Assembly (NCBI GenBank): GCA_965231925.1
Contig: OZ246894.1
Coordinates: forward strand, 2,666,001-2,730,000
Reading direction: 5' to 3'
From: Poriferisodalis sp965231925
Lineage (GTDB): Bacteria; Actinomycetota; Acidimicrobiia; Acidimicrobiales; Poriferisodalaceae
Length of the DNA: 64,000 nt
The notes under the pieces were generated by a model. It was not told the origin of the DNA, did not search any database, and was given only the letters and a program-made list of their open reading frames with translations. This document shows, piece after piece, positions 52,887 through 61,545 of the stretch (positions are counted from its first letter, which is position 1; every line of letters begins with the position of its first letter). The position numbers and the translations under genes are program-made.

Positions 52887-55800
52887 GCGCCATCGACATC
52901 GTCGTCGAACCCCCGGATGACTCGGCGCGCTCAGGACTCAAGGCTGCGCTGGCAGGCATCGCGCAGGCGACCACCTTCTACGACTTCGAGAACGCTTGGA
53001 TAACGGGGCTTCGAATGGTTACGGCTTCCGACGGTGACGGCGCTCGCGACCGCGTCCTGGCGGCTGCCGGCGAGCGGCTGAGCGCGTTCGGAGAACTGCA
53101 GGACGACGTTGCACGGCGAAGCTGGCTCGACCAGATTGCCGAGGAGGTGAGACTTCGCAGCGGCGGTGAACTCAGCAGCGAGCTGGAGAGGGTGGCCGCA
53201 ACCGAACTGCGAGAGGCATTTGCTCGCGTCGTGGGTGACCTGTCGGAGCTACGAGATTCGGTCGCATCGGGTGTGAGCCTCAACGAATTCGCTGCTCGGC
53301 GCCCGCGACAGACGAATCGCGTCCGTGATCTCGGACGAATAGCGGAGTCACTTCGCGGCACCGAATTGCTCGCGCTTTGCGCCGCAGAGGACTACGGGCT
53401 CGCCCGCGACTTGGCGCGAGCGATGAAGCCTCCCGTCCATCTCGTGCCCACCATGCCGGAATCGTTGCGGGTGAGCCGGGACGACCTGATCCGCTGGGCG
53501 AAGTCCGATCGCGGGGAGAAGGAGTTCCCGAGACTGGTTCGGAGCCTCATCGCCGAAACCGAGCCGTCGGCCGAGTGGATCGATATGCCGGCTGGCACCG
53601 GGACGGCGTCGTCCGGCTTGGACGGAATCGTGAGATGTGCCCGCGGGAACCGCTTCGTGCCCGTCGGGAAATCGGCGTGGGAACTCACGACGCAACAGGA
53701 CGGCCTCAAGAAGAAAGCCAGTGACGACTACGAGAAGCGAGTCAAGAGCTCGACAACCGGCCAACGCGCCGAGATTGCATACGTGGCGGCCGCGTGCGCC
53801 CCGTGGACCAAGCGAAGGTCATTCGAGTCTGAGCGCACGGGCGACGATGACTTCGACCGAGTCAGAGGCCTGAACGTCGACAACCTCGAAGACTGGCTCT
53901 CGTGCGCCGTGGTGACGACCGTTTGGATGAGGGAACAGATCGGCAAGCCGACTGCTGGCATCAGTTTGCTCTCGGGATGGTGGCGAGACTGGCTCGAATC
54001 GACGACGGTTCCACTGGATTCGGCCATCGTGCTCGCAGGGCGCGACAAGTCGGCGGAAATCTTGCGCGAGCGGTGTCAGCGCGGATGCGGGATCATCACC
54101 GTCGGTGGGCAGGTGCACCGTAACGAGATTCTTGCCTTCGTGGCCGCCGCACTGCTCAACGGCGAGCCTGCGGATACATGCGGCGACATACTGCTCGTCG
54201 ACAGCCACGATGCTGCACGCCAGCTGTTCGCCGCCGAATCCCTTGATGCGTCAGCCGGCGTCGGGCCAGAACAGCCCAAGGCGGCGATGGTTGTTCCATC
54301 GAGCGACTTCGCTCAGCGTCTGCCTGCGGACAGTCGGCATCTAATGGTGGTGCCGCTGCCGGGCAGCACACAGGCCGAGATTGTTCTCGAACCGGTCGAC
54401 GGCGAAGTCGTTACCAAACACCTCGAGGCAGCCGAAGGAACAGGCTCGGACGCCTACCAACTCGGTGCCATGGCTCGGATGAGCCTGATGGCACTGCGTC
54501 GGCATCTGGCGAAGCAATCCGGGCTGCATGCGCCGAGGTGGGCGAGCGACGGTCCGGATGCGTCACTGCGCCGGTGCCTGCTGCTGGGCGGCTGGAACGA
54601 GGCCCGCAAGGGCGACCGTCGGGCGGTGGAACAAGTCGTAGGCATTCCCTACGAAGAAGTCATTGAAGCGCTGACTCGGTTGGACACGGGTGATGCTCCC
54701 ATGCTGCGCACTGGCGATCTGTGGCACACGGTCTCGCCCGGCGACTCGTGGATACTGGTGCGCGATCATCTCGCCCCCGCCGACCTCGCTGCGTTCACCC
54801 AGACCGCGCAGAAGGTTCTGACGGCAGCCGATCCGCTACGGCAAATGTCCGACGCCGAAGCGTTCAACGCCCGGATCGAAGGCGTCACAGCCGAGTACTC
54901 GTCTCAGATCAAGCGAGGGATCGCAACAGCACTAGCGCTGGCGTGCAGCAGGCCGTCCGACGTACCGATGTGCAGCGCTGCGGCGACTGAATGGGCCGAG
55001 AGCGTGGTCTGGCAAACGCTGAGGGCGGCCAACGAGGACACGACACCGAACACGTGGTCTGCCGTCGCGGAGGTGCTGCCGTTGTTCGCCGAAGCTGCGC
55101 CCGTTGCGGTGCTGGAATTGCTGCGCTCCTGTCTTGCCAAGTCGCATGCCTTCGCAGCGGCGATGTTCGCCGACAGCGACGACGACATGTTCAGCAGCAA
55201 GCCGGCGTCGCCGCACTTCACGATCCTGCGCGCCTTGGAGATCGTCGCCTGGTCGCCCGACCACCTCCTCTCCGCGATGGACGTCCTGGCCCGCCTGGCC
55301 GAGATCGACCCCGGTGGCAGCTACATGAACCGACCCGCCAACAGCCTCGCTTCCATCATGTGCCCGTGGATGCCACACACGTCGGCCGAATTTGACACTC
55401 GCCTCGATGCAATTCGGATGCTGGTGCGATCCCACAACTCAGTCGCTTGGAAACTCATGCTGTCGATGCTGCCCAGCAGCCACGACACACAGTTCGACGG
55501 TCCGCACCCCCGGTTCCGCGATTGGCGCTCGCCGCGCTCTGCTGTGTCGAGGCGCGAGCGCTGGGACACGGTTGAGGCAGTTGCGGATTTGCTCGTCGAC
55601 AACGCAGGTGCCGCAGCTAGCCGATGGGTCGATCTTCTCTCGAAGATCAGCAGCCTTCCGTCAGCGATTCGGGCCAGCGCTGCGACCGTGCTCGCCCAGG
55701 TGGCAGCAGAAGATCCGACCGAGCAGTTCAAGTCCGCCCTGTGGCCAGTGCTTCGTGAAACTCTCGTACGCCATCGTCAATTCCACGACACTTGGTGGGC

Positions 55801-57364
55801 TCTCTCGGACGCTGAGCTGGAACCCTTCGACCGAGTGCTGGAGAGTCTGCGACCTGAGGATCCTGTGGCCGCGTACGGGCATGTGTTCACTGCTTGGCCG
55901 AGGCACATCGACGGCACGGCTGCGAACGCCGGGCACGAGGCCATCGAGGAAGCAGTCCGGCCTCGACAAGAGGCTGCCGTTCGCACCATCCTGTCGGCAG
56001 GCGGTTTGAGCGGGATGCTCGAATTTGCCGAAGCAGTAGAGCATCCGTACCAAGCCGGCAGGACCCTAGCGGTGTGCAATCCCGCGCTCGACACGGAAGT
56101 GCTCTTGTCGATGGAAGACTCGTCTGACGCCATGACTCGGGCAGCCCTCGGCTACTTCGACACCCGCTTTGCCGCCCTTGGGTGGCACGGCATCGATCGA
56201 CTGATCACCTACGGGCAGCCGTCACCGCGAGTTGTGGCAGACCTGCTGAGGTCACCGCCGCGCGCTGAGCAGGCATGGAAGCGCATCGACCGGTTCGGCC
56301 CCGATGTCGCCGCTGAATACTGGTCGCGCGTCACTTCTTTCGAACTCGACTGGCCGGACGATCTCGACGAACTGTTGGAGCTGTCGCGCCGGTTGCGGAC
56401 CGCCGGACGCTTCGACTTGGCAAGCGATCTCCTGCATATGCCCTCGCATGACCACACAGCTGAGCCAGCGTTTGCCGAAGAGATCGCCGAATTCCTGTCG
56501 CTGCGGGTCAGGCACTCAGACGCTGACGACACGTACAGCGTCATGGACCTCTGGAAGTTGACCAAGATGCTCGAGGTGATCGACAGACACCGCGAGCATC
56601 TTGGTGCCAACCGGGTTGAACTCTTGGAATGGCAGTACTACCCACTGGTGCAGCACGAACCGGGCTTCACCGCCTCGAACCTGTACCGAGGGATGGCGAG
56701 CGACCCTGGGTTCTTCGTTCAGTTCGTCGAGTGGGCGTTCAAGCCTGCCAGCACTTCGGCAGGCGACGAAACCCTGCCGGACGAGGAGCAACAGCGTCTC
56801 GCCCTCAACGCGTGGCATCTGCTGCGCGAATGGCCTGAAGGCCACTTCCTTCCGAACTCGACCGACACCGATGACATCAGTGCCACCGCGGATGCAGCCA
56901 CCGGCAGTGCCGGGTGCACCACAGAGGCGGCGCTCGAGGGGATTATGGACGCAGCATCTCTCAAACTGTGGGTCGAACGTGCCCGAGAGCGCCTTGCCGA
57001 GATCGACCGGTTGGACATCGGCGACCAGCAAATCGGCACAGCCCTTGCGTCGAGCCCCGGCGATCCGAATGGCGACTGGCCGTCCGGGGCAGTGCGCGAT
57101 CTAGTCGAACGCTTGGAATCCGATGACATCGACAGCGGCATCTCGATGGCGATCTACAACCGGCGCGGCATCACAACTCGCGGCATCACCGACGGCGGTG
57201 CACAAGAGCGCGAACTGGTCGACAGCTATCGGGCACAGAGTCGCAAGTACCAGGAATGGCCCCGCACGAAAGCAATCTTCGAGGGTTTGGCCCGCGACTA
57301 CGAGCGCCAGGCAGGCATTGCCGACCGCCAAGCCGAGGCCCGCCGCCGAGGTCTACCGCTGTAG
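52883..57364 (+). CDS. Giant 1493-aa protein, possibly a degenerate STAND-like NTPase
   Basis: 1493 aa from ATG 52883; the upstream TTG 52871 is less likely. I do not recognise a defined family. Residues about 8-45 form a conserved helix (GLKAALAGIAQATTFYDFEN). Near 380-470 there is a Rossmann-like stretch (DSAIVLAGRDKSAEILRERC; GIITVGGQVHRNEILAFVAA; GDILLVDSHDAARQLF). It resembles an NTPase core in which the Walker A lysine is missing. The remaining ~900 residues are helical with repeat character (ADLLRSPPRAEQAWKRIDRF, RLRTAGRFDLASDLLHM), suggesting a sensor solenoid. The plan recalls large defence NTPases, but that is inference. A truncated copy of its N-terminus lies at 60558-60674. Confidence 0.6.
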   Translation: MSAIDIVVEPPDDSARSGLKAALAGIAQATTFYDFENAWITGLRMVTASDGDGARDRVLAAAGERLSAFGELQDDVARRSWLDQIAEEVRLRSGGELSSELERVAATELREAFARVVGDLSELRDSVASGVSLNEFAARRPRQTNRVRDLGRIAESLRGTELLALCAAEDYGLARDLARAMKPPVHLVPTMPESLRVSRDDLIRWAKSDRGEKEFPRLVRSLIAETEPSAEWIDMPAGTGTASSGLDGIVRCARGNRFVPVGKSAWELTTQQDGLKKKASDDYEKRVKSSTTGQRAEIAYVAAACAPWTKRRSFESERTGDDDFDRVRGLNVDNLEDWLSCAVVTTVWMREQIGKPTAGISLLSGWWRDWLESTTVPLDSAIVLAGRDKSAEILRERCQRGCGIITVGGQVHRNEILAFVAAALLNGEPADTCGDILLVDSHDAARQLFAAESLDASAGVGPEQPKAAMVVPSSDFAQRLPADSRHLMVVPLPGSTQAEIVLEPVDGEVVTKHLEAAEGTGSDAYQLGAMARMSLMALRRHLAKQSGLHAPRWASDGPDASLRRCLLLGGWNEARKGDRRAVEQVVGIPYEEVIEALTRLDTGDAPMLRTGDLWHTVSPGDSWILVRDHLAPADLAAFTQTAQKVLTAADPLRQMSDAEAFNARIEGVTAEYSSQIKRGIATALALACSRPSDVPMCSAAATEWAESVVWQTLRAANEDTTPNTWSAVAEVLPLFAEAAPVAVLELLRSCLAKSHAFAAAMFADSDDDMFSSKPASPHFTILRALEIVAWSPDHLLSAMDVLARLAEIDPGGSYMNRPANSLASIMCPWMPHTSAEFDTRLDAIRMLVRSHNSVAWKLMLSMLPSSHDTQFDGPHPRFRDWRSPRSAVSRRERWDTVEAVADLLVDNAGAAASRWVDLLSKISSLPSAIRASAATVLAQVAAEDPTEQFKSALWPVLRETLVRHRQFHDTWWALSDAELEPFDRVLESLRPEDPVAAYGHVFTAWPRHIDGTAANAGHEAIEEAVRPRQEAAVRTILSAGGLSGMLEFAEAVEHPYQAGRTLAVCNPALDTEVLLSMEDSSDAMTRAALGYFDTRFAALGWHGIDRLITYGQPSPRVVADLLRSPPRAEQAWKRIDRFGPDVAAEYWSRVTSFELDWPDDLDELLELSRRLRTAGRFDLASDLLHMPSHDHTAEPAFAEEIAEFLSLRVRHSDADDTYSVMDLWKLTKMLEVIDRHREHLGANRVELLEWQYYPLVQHEPGFTASNLYRGMASDPGFFVQFVEWAFKPASTSAGDETLPDEEQQRLALNAWHLLREWPEGHFLPNSTDTDDISATADAATGSAGCTTEAALEGIMDAASLKLWVERARERLAEIDRLDIGDQQIGTALASSPGDPNGDWPSGAVRDLVERLESDDIDSGISMAIYNRRGITTRGITDGGAQERELVDSYRAQSRKYQEWPRTKAIFEGLARDYERQAGIADRQAEARRRGLPL

Positions 57365-57372
57365 GGGCCGAA

Positions 57373-57690
57373 ATGAGTTCCGTGTAACCCGACTTCGAGA
57401 ACCGGTTTGACGAGGAATTCGGAACGCGCGCTGATGAGGTGTGCGCCTACGTCCACTCGCTGAAGCTCAGCGATGCCGAGTGGACGTCCGGAGCGGAGTA
57501 CCGACTGTGGCTCGGCACGCCACACACGCTGCGTGTCGAACGAACGGCCGATGAGCGCCTGCACCCCTTCGGCGCAGAGGCGCGAGAGAACGGCAGCACC
57601 TGGGATCGTGCTGGGAAAATGCTCGGCACCTCGGCCACGGCTCGCCAGTCGCCAATTGGCCGCAGGTACAGCCAGCCGTCGTCCGTATAG
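57373..57690 (+). pseudogene. Antitoxin-like gene (copy 3) with nonsense codon 5
   Basis: The reading M-S-S-V-stop-PDFENRFDEEFGTRADEV aligns with MAIERPDFANWTEEDFETRADEI at 58878, with TAA (57385-57387) in place of codon 5. The rest stays open to 57690 and includes NGSTWDRAGKMLGTSAT, the family block. The remnant lies directly after the giant gene. No toxin-like partner is left beside it. Confidence 0.7.
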
Positions 57691-57742
57691 CGGATATGCC
57701 CGATGACCGAGCACGCAGCAGCGTCGTCAACCGGAAGCATCG

Positions 57743-58681
57743 CTACGTCGCAGATCGCATTCGGGCGAACTCAGTGGCAGCGCTGCACATCTGATCCGCG
57801 TACTCGAGCTTGTCGCGCCAGCGCTCGGGAATGGCGTCGATACCGCGTTGGACTCCGAGCAGGCCGCCCGCGATGGCGCCGGTCGTGTCGGCATCATCAC
57901 CTCGGTTGACAAGGCTCACGAGCACCGATTCCAGCGATTGAGACTGCTGGATCGCCCACACTGCACAAGCCAGGCTGTCGATTACGTACCCGCCCGTACC
58001 AAGCTGCTCAACGTCCGAGGTCGCAGGAATATCGAGAGCTCGACGGACTTCCGCATCGAGATCGAGTTCATGGGCGGCGCCGATGGCATCAACTGCGGTG
58101 CACCCGTCCAGGAGTGCTGTCGCGATCTCGTTGTACGCCACACAGCTGTCTACACATCGCCTGTGAGCGTGGGTGACCACGGAGATCTGAGCGCTCTCGG
58201 CCTGGCGAACTATGGAATCGCTGCGCACCAGCGCCGTCGGGAGTGCCCGCATCAGCGACCCGTTGCCGCAGGAACGCTCCGACGTGAGGCCGCTGGTCGC
58301 CGGATCGCCGTCGTGGCGCAGTTGCAGAAGCGCTTGGCGGGTGGTGATACCCACATCAGGTGGATCGGTTTCGAACCACTCCAGAAACTCCTGAGCGATT
58401 GCCTCGAGGCTCTCCGAGCCATCCGTCTTGAGATAGCCCGCGACAACTGCCCAAGTGAGGTCGGTGTCGTCGGTTCCCTGGCCTGGGCGCCAGCCGAATG
58501 CCCCGCCACCCACGATGTCCCGGTGAACACCGTGTCGCCGCTGGACTTCGGCCGGTGACATGAATTCGACGGTGGCGCCGAGCGCATCACCGGCCGCCAC
58601 GCCGAGGAGGCCTCCGGCGATGAAGTCGGTGAGCGATGTGGCCGGCACCCGCGGGAGCCTAGGGAAGGCAGAGGCCGGCAA
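57743..58681 (-). CDS. ADP-ribosylglycohydrolase (DraG/ARH family)
   Basis: 312 aa with the two metal-binding signatures: GQGTDDTDLTWAVVAGYL near residue 68 and VNRGDDADTTGAIAGGLLGV near residue 263. The N-terminal FIAGGLLGVAAGDALGATVE is also typical. It removes ADP-ribose from modified protein or nucleic acid. Inside a defence island it may reverse self-modification, but no ADP-ribosyltransferase is visible in the window. Its first codons overlap the region just before the toxin-like gene on the other strand. Confidence 0.9.
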   Translation of the reverse strand: MPASAFPRLPRVPATSLTDFIAGGLLGVAAGDALGATVEFMSPAEVQRRHGVHRDIVGGGAFGWRPGQGTDDTDLTWAVVAGYLKTDGSESLEAIAQEFLEWFETDPPDVGITTRQALLQLRHDGDPATSGLTSERSCGNGSLMRALPTALVRSDSIVRQAESAQISVVTHAHRRCVDSCVAYNEIATALLDGCTAVDAIGAAHELDLDAEVRRALDIPATSDVEQLGTGGYVIDSLACAVWAIQQSQSLESVLVSLVNRGDDADTTGAIAGGLLGVQRGIDAIPERWRDKLEYADQMCSAATEFARMRSAT

Positions 58682-58701
58682 GTCCGCTTGCCGGGGACAT
58701 C

Positions 58702-58887
58702 ATGCATGCGTACCGCAACCCGATGATCGTGGTCTCTGATGACGACGTCCGGGTGTCGGTCGGCGGCGCGCGGGACGGGAACCCGATCGAAGTGGGGGTC
58801 TCCTATGATCAGGAGCGACATGAAGTTCGCATTATCCATGCAATGCCCGCACGGGTCGGATACGTGCGGAGGCTGACATGGCGATAG
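58702..58887 (+). CDS. Shortened toxin-like protein (copy 2)
   Basis: 61 aa. MHAYRNPMIVVSDDDVRVSV matches DVLHAYRNATSS of the gene at 36525, and IIHAMPARVGYVRRL matches its C-terminus. About 20 N-terminal residues of the paralogue are missing. In-frame codons before the ATG read GDI, like the DDV of copy 1, so the gene was probably truncated when the ADP-ribosylglycohydrolase end was joined. It overlaps the antitoxin-like gene by ten bases. It may be non-functional. Confidence 0.5.
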   Translation: MHAYRNPMIVVSDDDVRVSVGGARDGNPIEVGVSYDQERHEVRIIHAMPARVGYVRRLTWR

Positions 58888-59225
58888 AGCGGCCCGACTT
58901 CGCAAACTGGACCGAGGAAGACTTCGAGACGCGCGCTGACGAGATCTGCGAGTACTTCCACTCGTTCGACTGGCTGGGCCGCCTGCCCGGTCCCCGGCAT
59001 GAGACGTACCTCGAACTCGCGGTGCAAGCCGAGCGCACCATCGAGAAGCCGACCGAGGTCAGCCGCAACCAGATCGGCGAAGCCGTCTGCTGGGCTCGAG
59101 ACGAAGGCACCTCATGGGAGCGCATCGGCGAGCTGCTGGGCACCTCCGCCGACGAAGCCGCGCAGCGCTACGGCGTCGCCGTTCAAGCTGAGCGCGGCAG
59201 CCACAGTTCCGGCGTGCCGACTTGA
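58878..59225 (+). CDS. Antitoxin-like partner (copy 2)
   Basis: A 115-aa acidic protein: MAIERPDFANWTEEDFETRA, then GTSWERIGELLGTSADEAAQ with a recognisable helix-turn-helix-like block. It is longer than copy 1 by a C-terminal tail that runs antisense into the end of RVTPKGTR copy C (overlap 59183-59225). This overlap shows how closely the duplicated units were packed together. Confidence 0.6.
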   Translation: MAIERPDFANWTEEDFETRADEICEYFHSFDWLGRLPGPRHETYLELAVQAERTIEKPTEVSRNQIGEAVCWARDEGTSWERIGELLGTSADEAAQRYGVAVQAERGSHSSGVPT

Positions 59226-60433
59226 CTTCTCCGGTACTCGCGGGCAGCGGCCCGCCAGTTCTCGAATCCATCGGCGGCCGCATGCAGGTTCCCATCCAAG
59301 AGTTCCTTGGTTTGCTCAGAATGCTCAGCCGCGAATCGGAGCCAGCGCGAGAACGCTGACTCGACGGTGGAAACGAAGGCTGGATCAAACATATCCGGGT
59401 GTGATTCGTCGCACTCGGAACACACAGGCCCGTCCGTGGGGCTGTAGTTGGGAACGAAGCTCTCCAAGAAGAGGTCTACCCGGCAGGGTGTCCAGTGCAG
59501 GACATCGCCATCGCGGCAGAGCGTTCCGAACAGTCGCAGCGCCGGGATCATGGCCGAGAATTCGTCATGGCCTTCGCCTGCGGGGCGGGCTGCGCGCCTG
59601 AATTCGTCCAACGCAGCGCTGCGGTCGGGACGCTCCGCGGGGTACAGCGCTGCTGCGGTGCCGCCTTCGGGCAACAGGCTCAGTCGCTGCTCTGCCAAGA
59701 ATCCCAAGTCCGGCCACTCGAATTCGAGCGCCTCCTCGAATGGCTCCATCTCGTCGTTGGCATCGAGGGACATGTAGATGTCGAGCGCGCAGTGGCACAG
59801 GGCTCGGGCGTCGGCCAAGCTCAATTGCTCGACTCCCGGGCGGTCGCGCCCGGCCGATGCCAAGGCCTCGCGCTCGGTCACAAGTTCGAAACCGCGAGCG
59901 GCCCCGCACATGAACCAATTGATGTCGACCAGCAAACCGTGGAGGCGCCCGTCGGGACGCTGGTAGTGGATCGTGACTTCGCACGCCTCGCCCCACTCGT
60001 CTCGCCACAGAAAGGCTTCCGCCGGCGTTGCTCGGCCCACTGCCATCACCCACGCCGGCACATTGCCCGAGGACGCCATCTGCTCGAGCTGACGTCGAGC
60101 TGATGCTCGCGCGCTGCTGGGCCCGTATGCGCCGAGCGCAGCTGTCATAGCCGCACCGGACGCGCCGCCGATCTTGCGGGCGTGGTCTAGCACTTGCGCA
60201 GGCTGCAGGCCCTCTGGCGAGTGAGGCACCGCAACGAATTCCTGCATTCCGGACGCCCAGCCGTCAGCCTCGTCAACATCGGGGCTGCGGGCCGCTAACT
60301 CAGTTGCACTCGCCTCCAGCAGTTCGAGCAAGTAGCGAGCTTGCGGGTCGAGCCGAGGCGTGCCGCCACCTGCGCCGGGGCGCGTCCCTTTGGGAGTGAC
60401 ACGCCCGCCACGTCGGGACTTGGGTCGGGCCAT
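59183..60433 (-). CDS. Unrecognised RVTPKGTR-family protein, copy C
   Basis: 416 aa from ATG 60433, where the context AYDPAMARPKSRRGGRVTPK repeats that of copy B (AYDPPMARTKSRQGG). Family blocks are VPAWVMAVGRATPAEAFLW, then RDEWGEACEVTIHYQRPDGR; DVLHWTPCRVDLFLESFVP; and AFSRWLRFAAEHSEQTKELL. It has a unique CxxC pair (PVCSECDESHPD). Unlike copies A and B it has no coiled-coil partner upstream; instead a fragment of the giant-gene pair lies there. Function unknown. Confidence 0.7.
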   Translation of the reverse strand: MARPKSRRGGRVTPKGTRPGAGGGTPRLDPQARYLLELLEASATELAARSPDVDEADGWASGMQEFVAVPHSPEGLQPAQVLDHARKIGGASGAAMTAALGAYGPSSARASARRQLEQMASSGNVPAWVMAVGRATPAEAFLWRDEWGEACEVTIHYQRPDGRLHGLLVDINWFMCGAARGFELVTEREALASAGRDRPGVEQLSLADARALCHCALDIYMSLDANDEMEPFEEALEFEWPDLGFLAEQRLSLLPEGGTAAALYPAERPDRSAALDEFRRAARPAGEGHDEFSAMIPALRLFGTLCRDGDVLHWTPCRVDLFLESFVPNYSPTDGPVCSECDESHPDMFDPAFVSTVESAFSRWLRFAAEHSEQTKELLDGNLHAAADGFENWRAAAREYRRSQVGTPELWLPRSA

Positions 60434-60497
60434 CGCAGGATCGTATGCCCACTGCCGACCGCCGTCCGCGGATGCCTTCGCAGCGATTGGTGCTCCA

Positions 60498-60674
60498 ATG
60501 ATATTCGTCGTCACCAACGGAGCCGAGCTGGCTGCTGCACTCCGTCAACAGAGCACCATGAGCGCCTTTGAACCCAGCGTCGATAAGCCGGGCCACACAG
60601 CACACGGCGAGATCAAGGCAGCACTTGAGCGCATCGCACGCGTGACCCGTTTCTATGACTTCGAGAACGCTTGG
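60498..60674 (+). pseudogene. Fragment of the small protein/giant protein pair
   Basis: MIFVVTNGAELAAALRQQ (from 60498) echoes the centre of the 139-aa gene. It is followed at 60558 by MSAFEPSVDKPGHTAHGEIK, ERIARVTRFYDFENAW, matching the first ~45 residues of the giant protein. The DNA AGCACCATGAGCGCC is identical at both starts. Similarity stops abruptly after GAGAACGCTTGG (60674), five bases before the MazF stop codon. A deletion or insertion joint must lie here. Confidence 0.75.
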
Positions 60675-60678
60675 TCGG

Positions 60679-60984
60679 CTAGCAGTCGGCGAGTGCCGCG
60701 AGCGCGTCGCAGACTTCGATGCGCCGCCATCCGATGGCGCCGATTCGCTCGGAGAGGAACGAGCGTCGGATCGGCTGCAGGTTGTCGAAGGACGCCGCGC
60801 ACTCGAACGCCATCCCTTCGTCGGAGCCGAGCCGGAGCTCGGTCGGAATCGAGCGCACCGTGCGCGTGACCGGGGCGACGACGATCCACGTCAGCACCGG
60901 TACAGCGTCGCTGCGAGTAACGACCAACACCGGGCGGCGCTTGTCGTTGGCCTCGGCCCACCACACCTCGCCCTGAGCGGGCAT
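60679..60984 (-). CDS. mazF: MazF/PemK-like mRNA interferase toxin
   Basis: 101 aa from ATG 60984, where the antitoxin TGA overlaps by one base (TGATG). It is a standard PemK/MazF barrel: PAQGEVWWAEANDKRRPVLV, VVAPVTRTVRSIPTELRLG, FDNLQPIRRSFLSERIG. It should cleave single-stranded mRNA at short motifs. It is paired with the ribbon-helix-helix gene upstream and directly abuts the truncated giant-gene copy. Confidence 0.9.
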   Translation of the reverse strand: MPAQGEVWWAEANDKRRPVLVVTRSDAVPVLTWIVVAPVTRTVRSIPTELRLGSDEGMAFECAASFDNLQPIRRSFLSERIGAIGWRRIEVCDALAALADC

Positions 60985-61232
60985 CACCACGGCTCTTCAG
61001 CGATCATCGCTGCCGTGGCCGCGTCAGCCCACCCCACCTCCTGCTCGCTTTGAGGACGCCGCCGGTAGCCCTCCACGATGGCATCGCCGATGCGCTTGCG
61101 CCGATGCACGTCGATAAGGGCCGTGAGGCCGCGCCTGACCGCGTCTGAGCGGGATTCGACCGCTCCCGCTGCCACCAACTCGTCGATCTGGCCGGCAACA
61201 GCATCGTCGATGCGAGTCACGAATTGCGCCAT
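60984..61232 (-). CDS. mazE: Ribbon-helix-helix antitoxin (MazE/CopG-like)
   Basis: 82 aa from ATG 61232. The N-terminus MAQFVTRIDDAVAGQIDELV, AAGAVESRSDAVRRGLTALI is a CopG-type ribbon-helix-helix. The C-terminal DAATAAMIAEEPW should bind the toxin. An AT-rich patch before the ATG probably holds the promoter. Confidence 0.85.
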   Translation of the reverse strand: MAQFVTRIDDAVAGQIDELVAAGAVESRSDAVRRGLTALIDVHRRKRIGDAIVEGYRRRPQSEQEVGWADAATAAMIAEEPW

Positions 61233-61299
61233 GCAATCAGCATAGCGATATGCATTGCGCACCCGTTGGGCCAATATTCGGCACCGGCCCCGTTTCGTC

Positions 61300-61475
61300 A
61301 TAGCTCGGGCCAAGCAAGGCAAACACCTGCAACCCTGAGATCAGGGAAGAGAGTTCGTCGTCTCCTTCGCGTGCCGGGCGGGCTGCACGCCTGAATTCTT
61401 CCAGTGCAGCGCTGCGGTCGAGAGGCTCAGCGGGAAAAAGCGCTGCGTCGGCGCCACCTTCGGGCAGCAGGCGGA
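61300..61475 (-). pseudogene. Fragment of a fourth RVTPKGTR-family gene
   Basis: Minus-strand reading LLPEGGADAALFPAEPLDRS, AALEEFRRAARPAREGDDEL aligns with SLLPEGGTAAALYPAERPDR, SAALDEFRRAARPAGEGHDE of copy C, with clear DNA similarity as well. Neither the basic start nor the C-terminal half is present. Together with copy C it shows repeated duplication and loss on both sides of the MazEF pair. Confidence 0.75.
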
Positions 61476-61545
61476 TGCCGCCGCACGCGGCACTCGCCGC
61501 TGCTATCTCCTGCTCAGTCCTCGTCTTTGCGCGGACCGTAGGACT

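Noticed and set aside
29994..57364. Assignment of the island to BREX or DISARM
   Set aside because: No PglZ, BrxC-like, DrmA/DrmB or PLD component is visible; only methylase and ATPase parts overlap in type.
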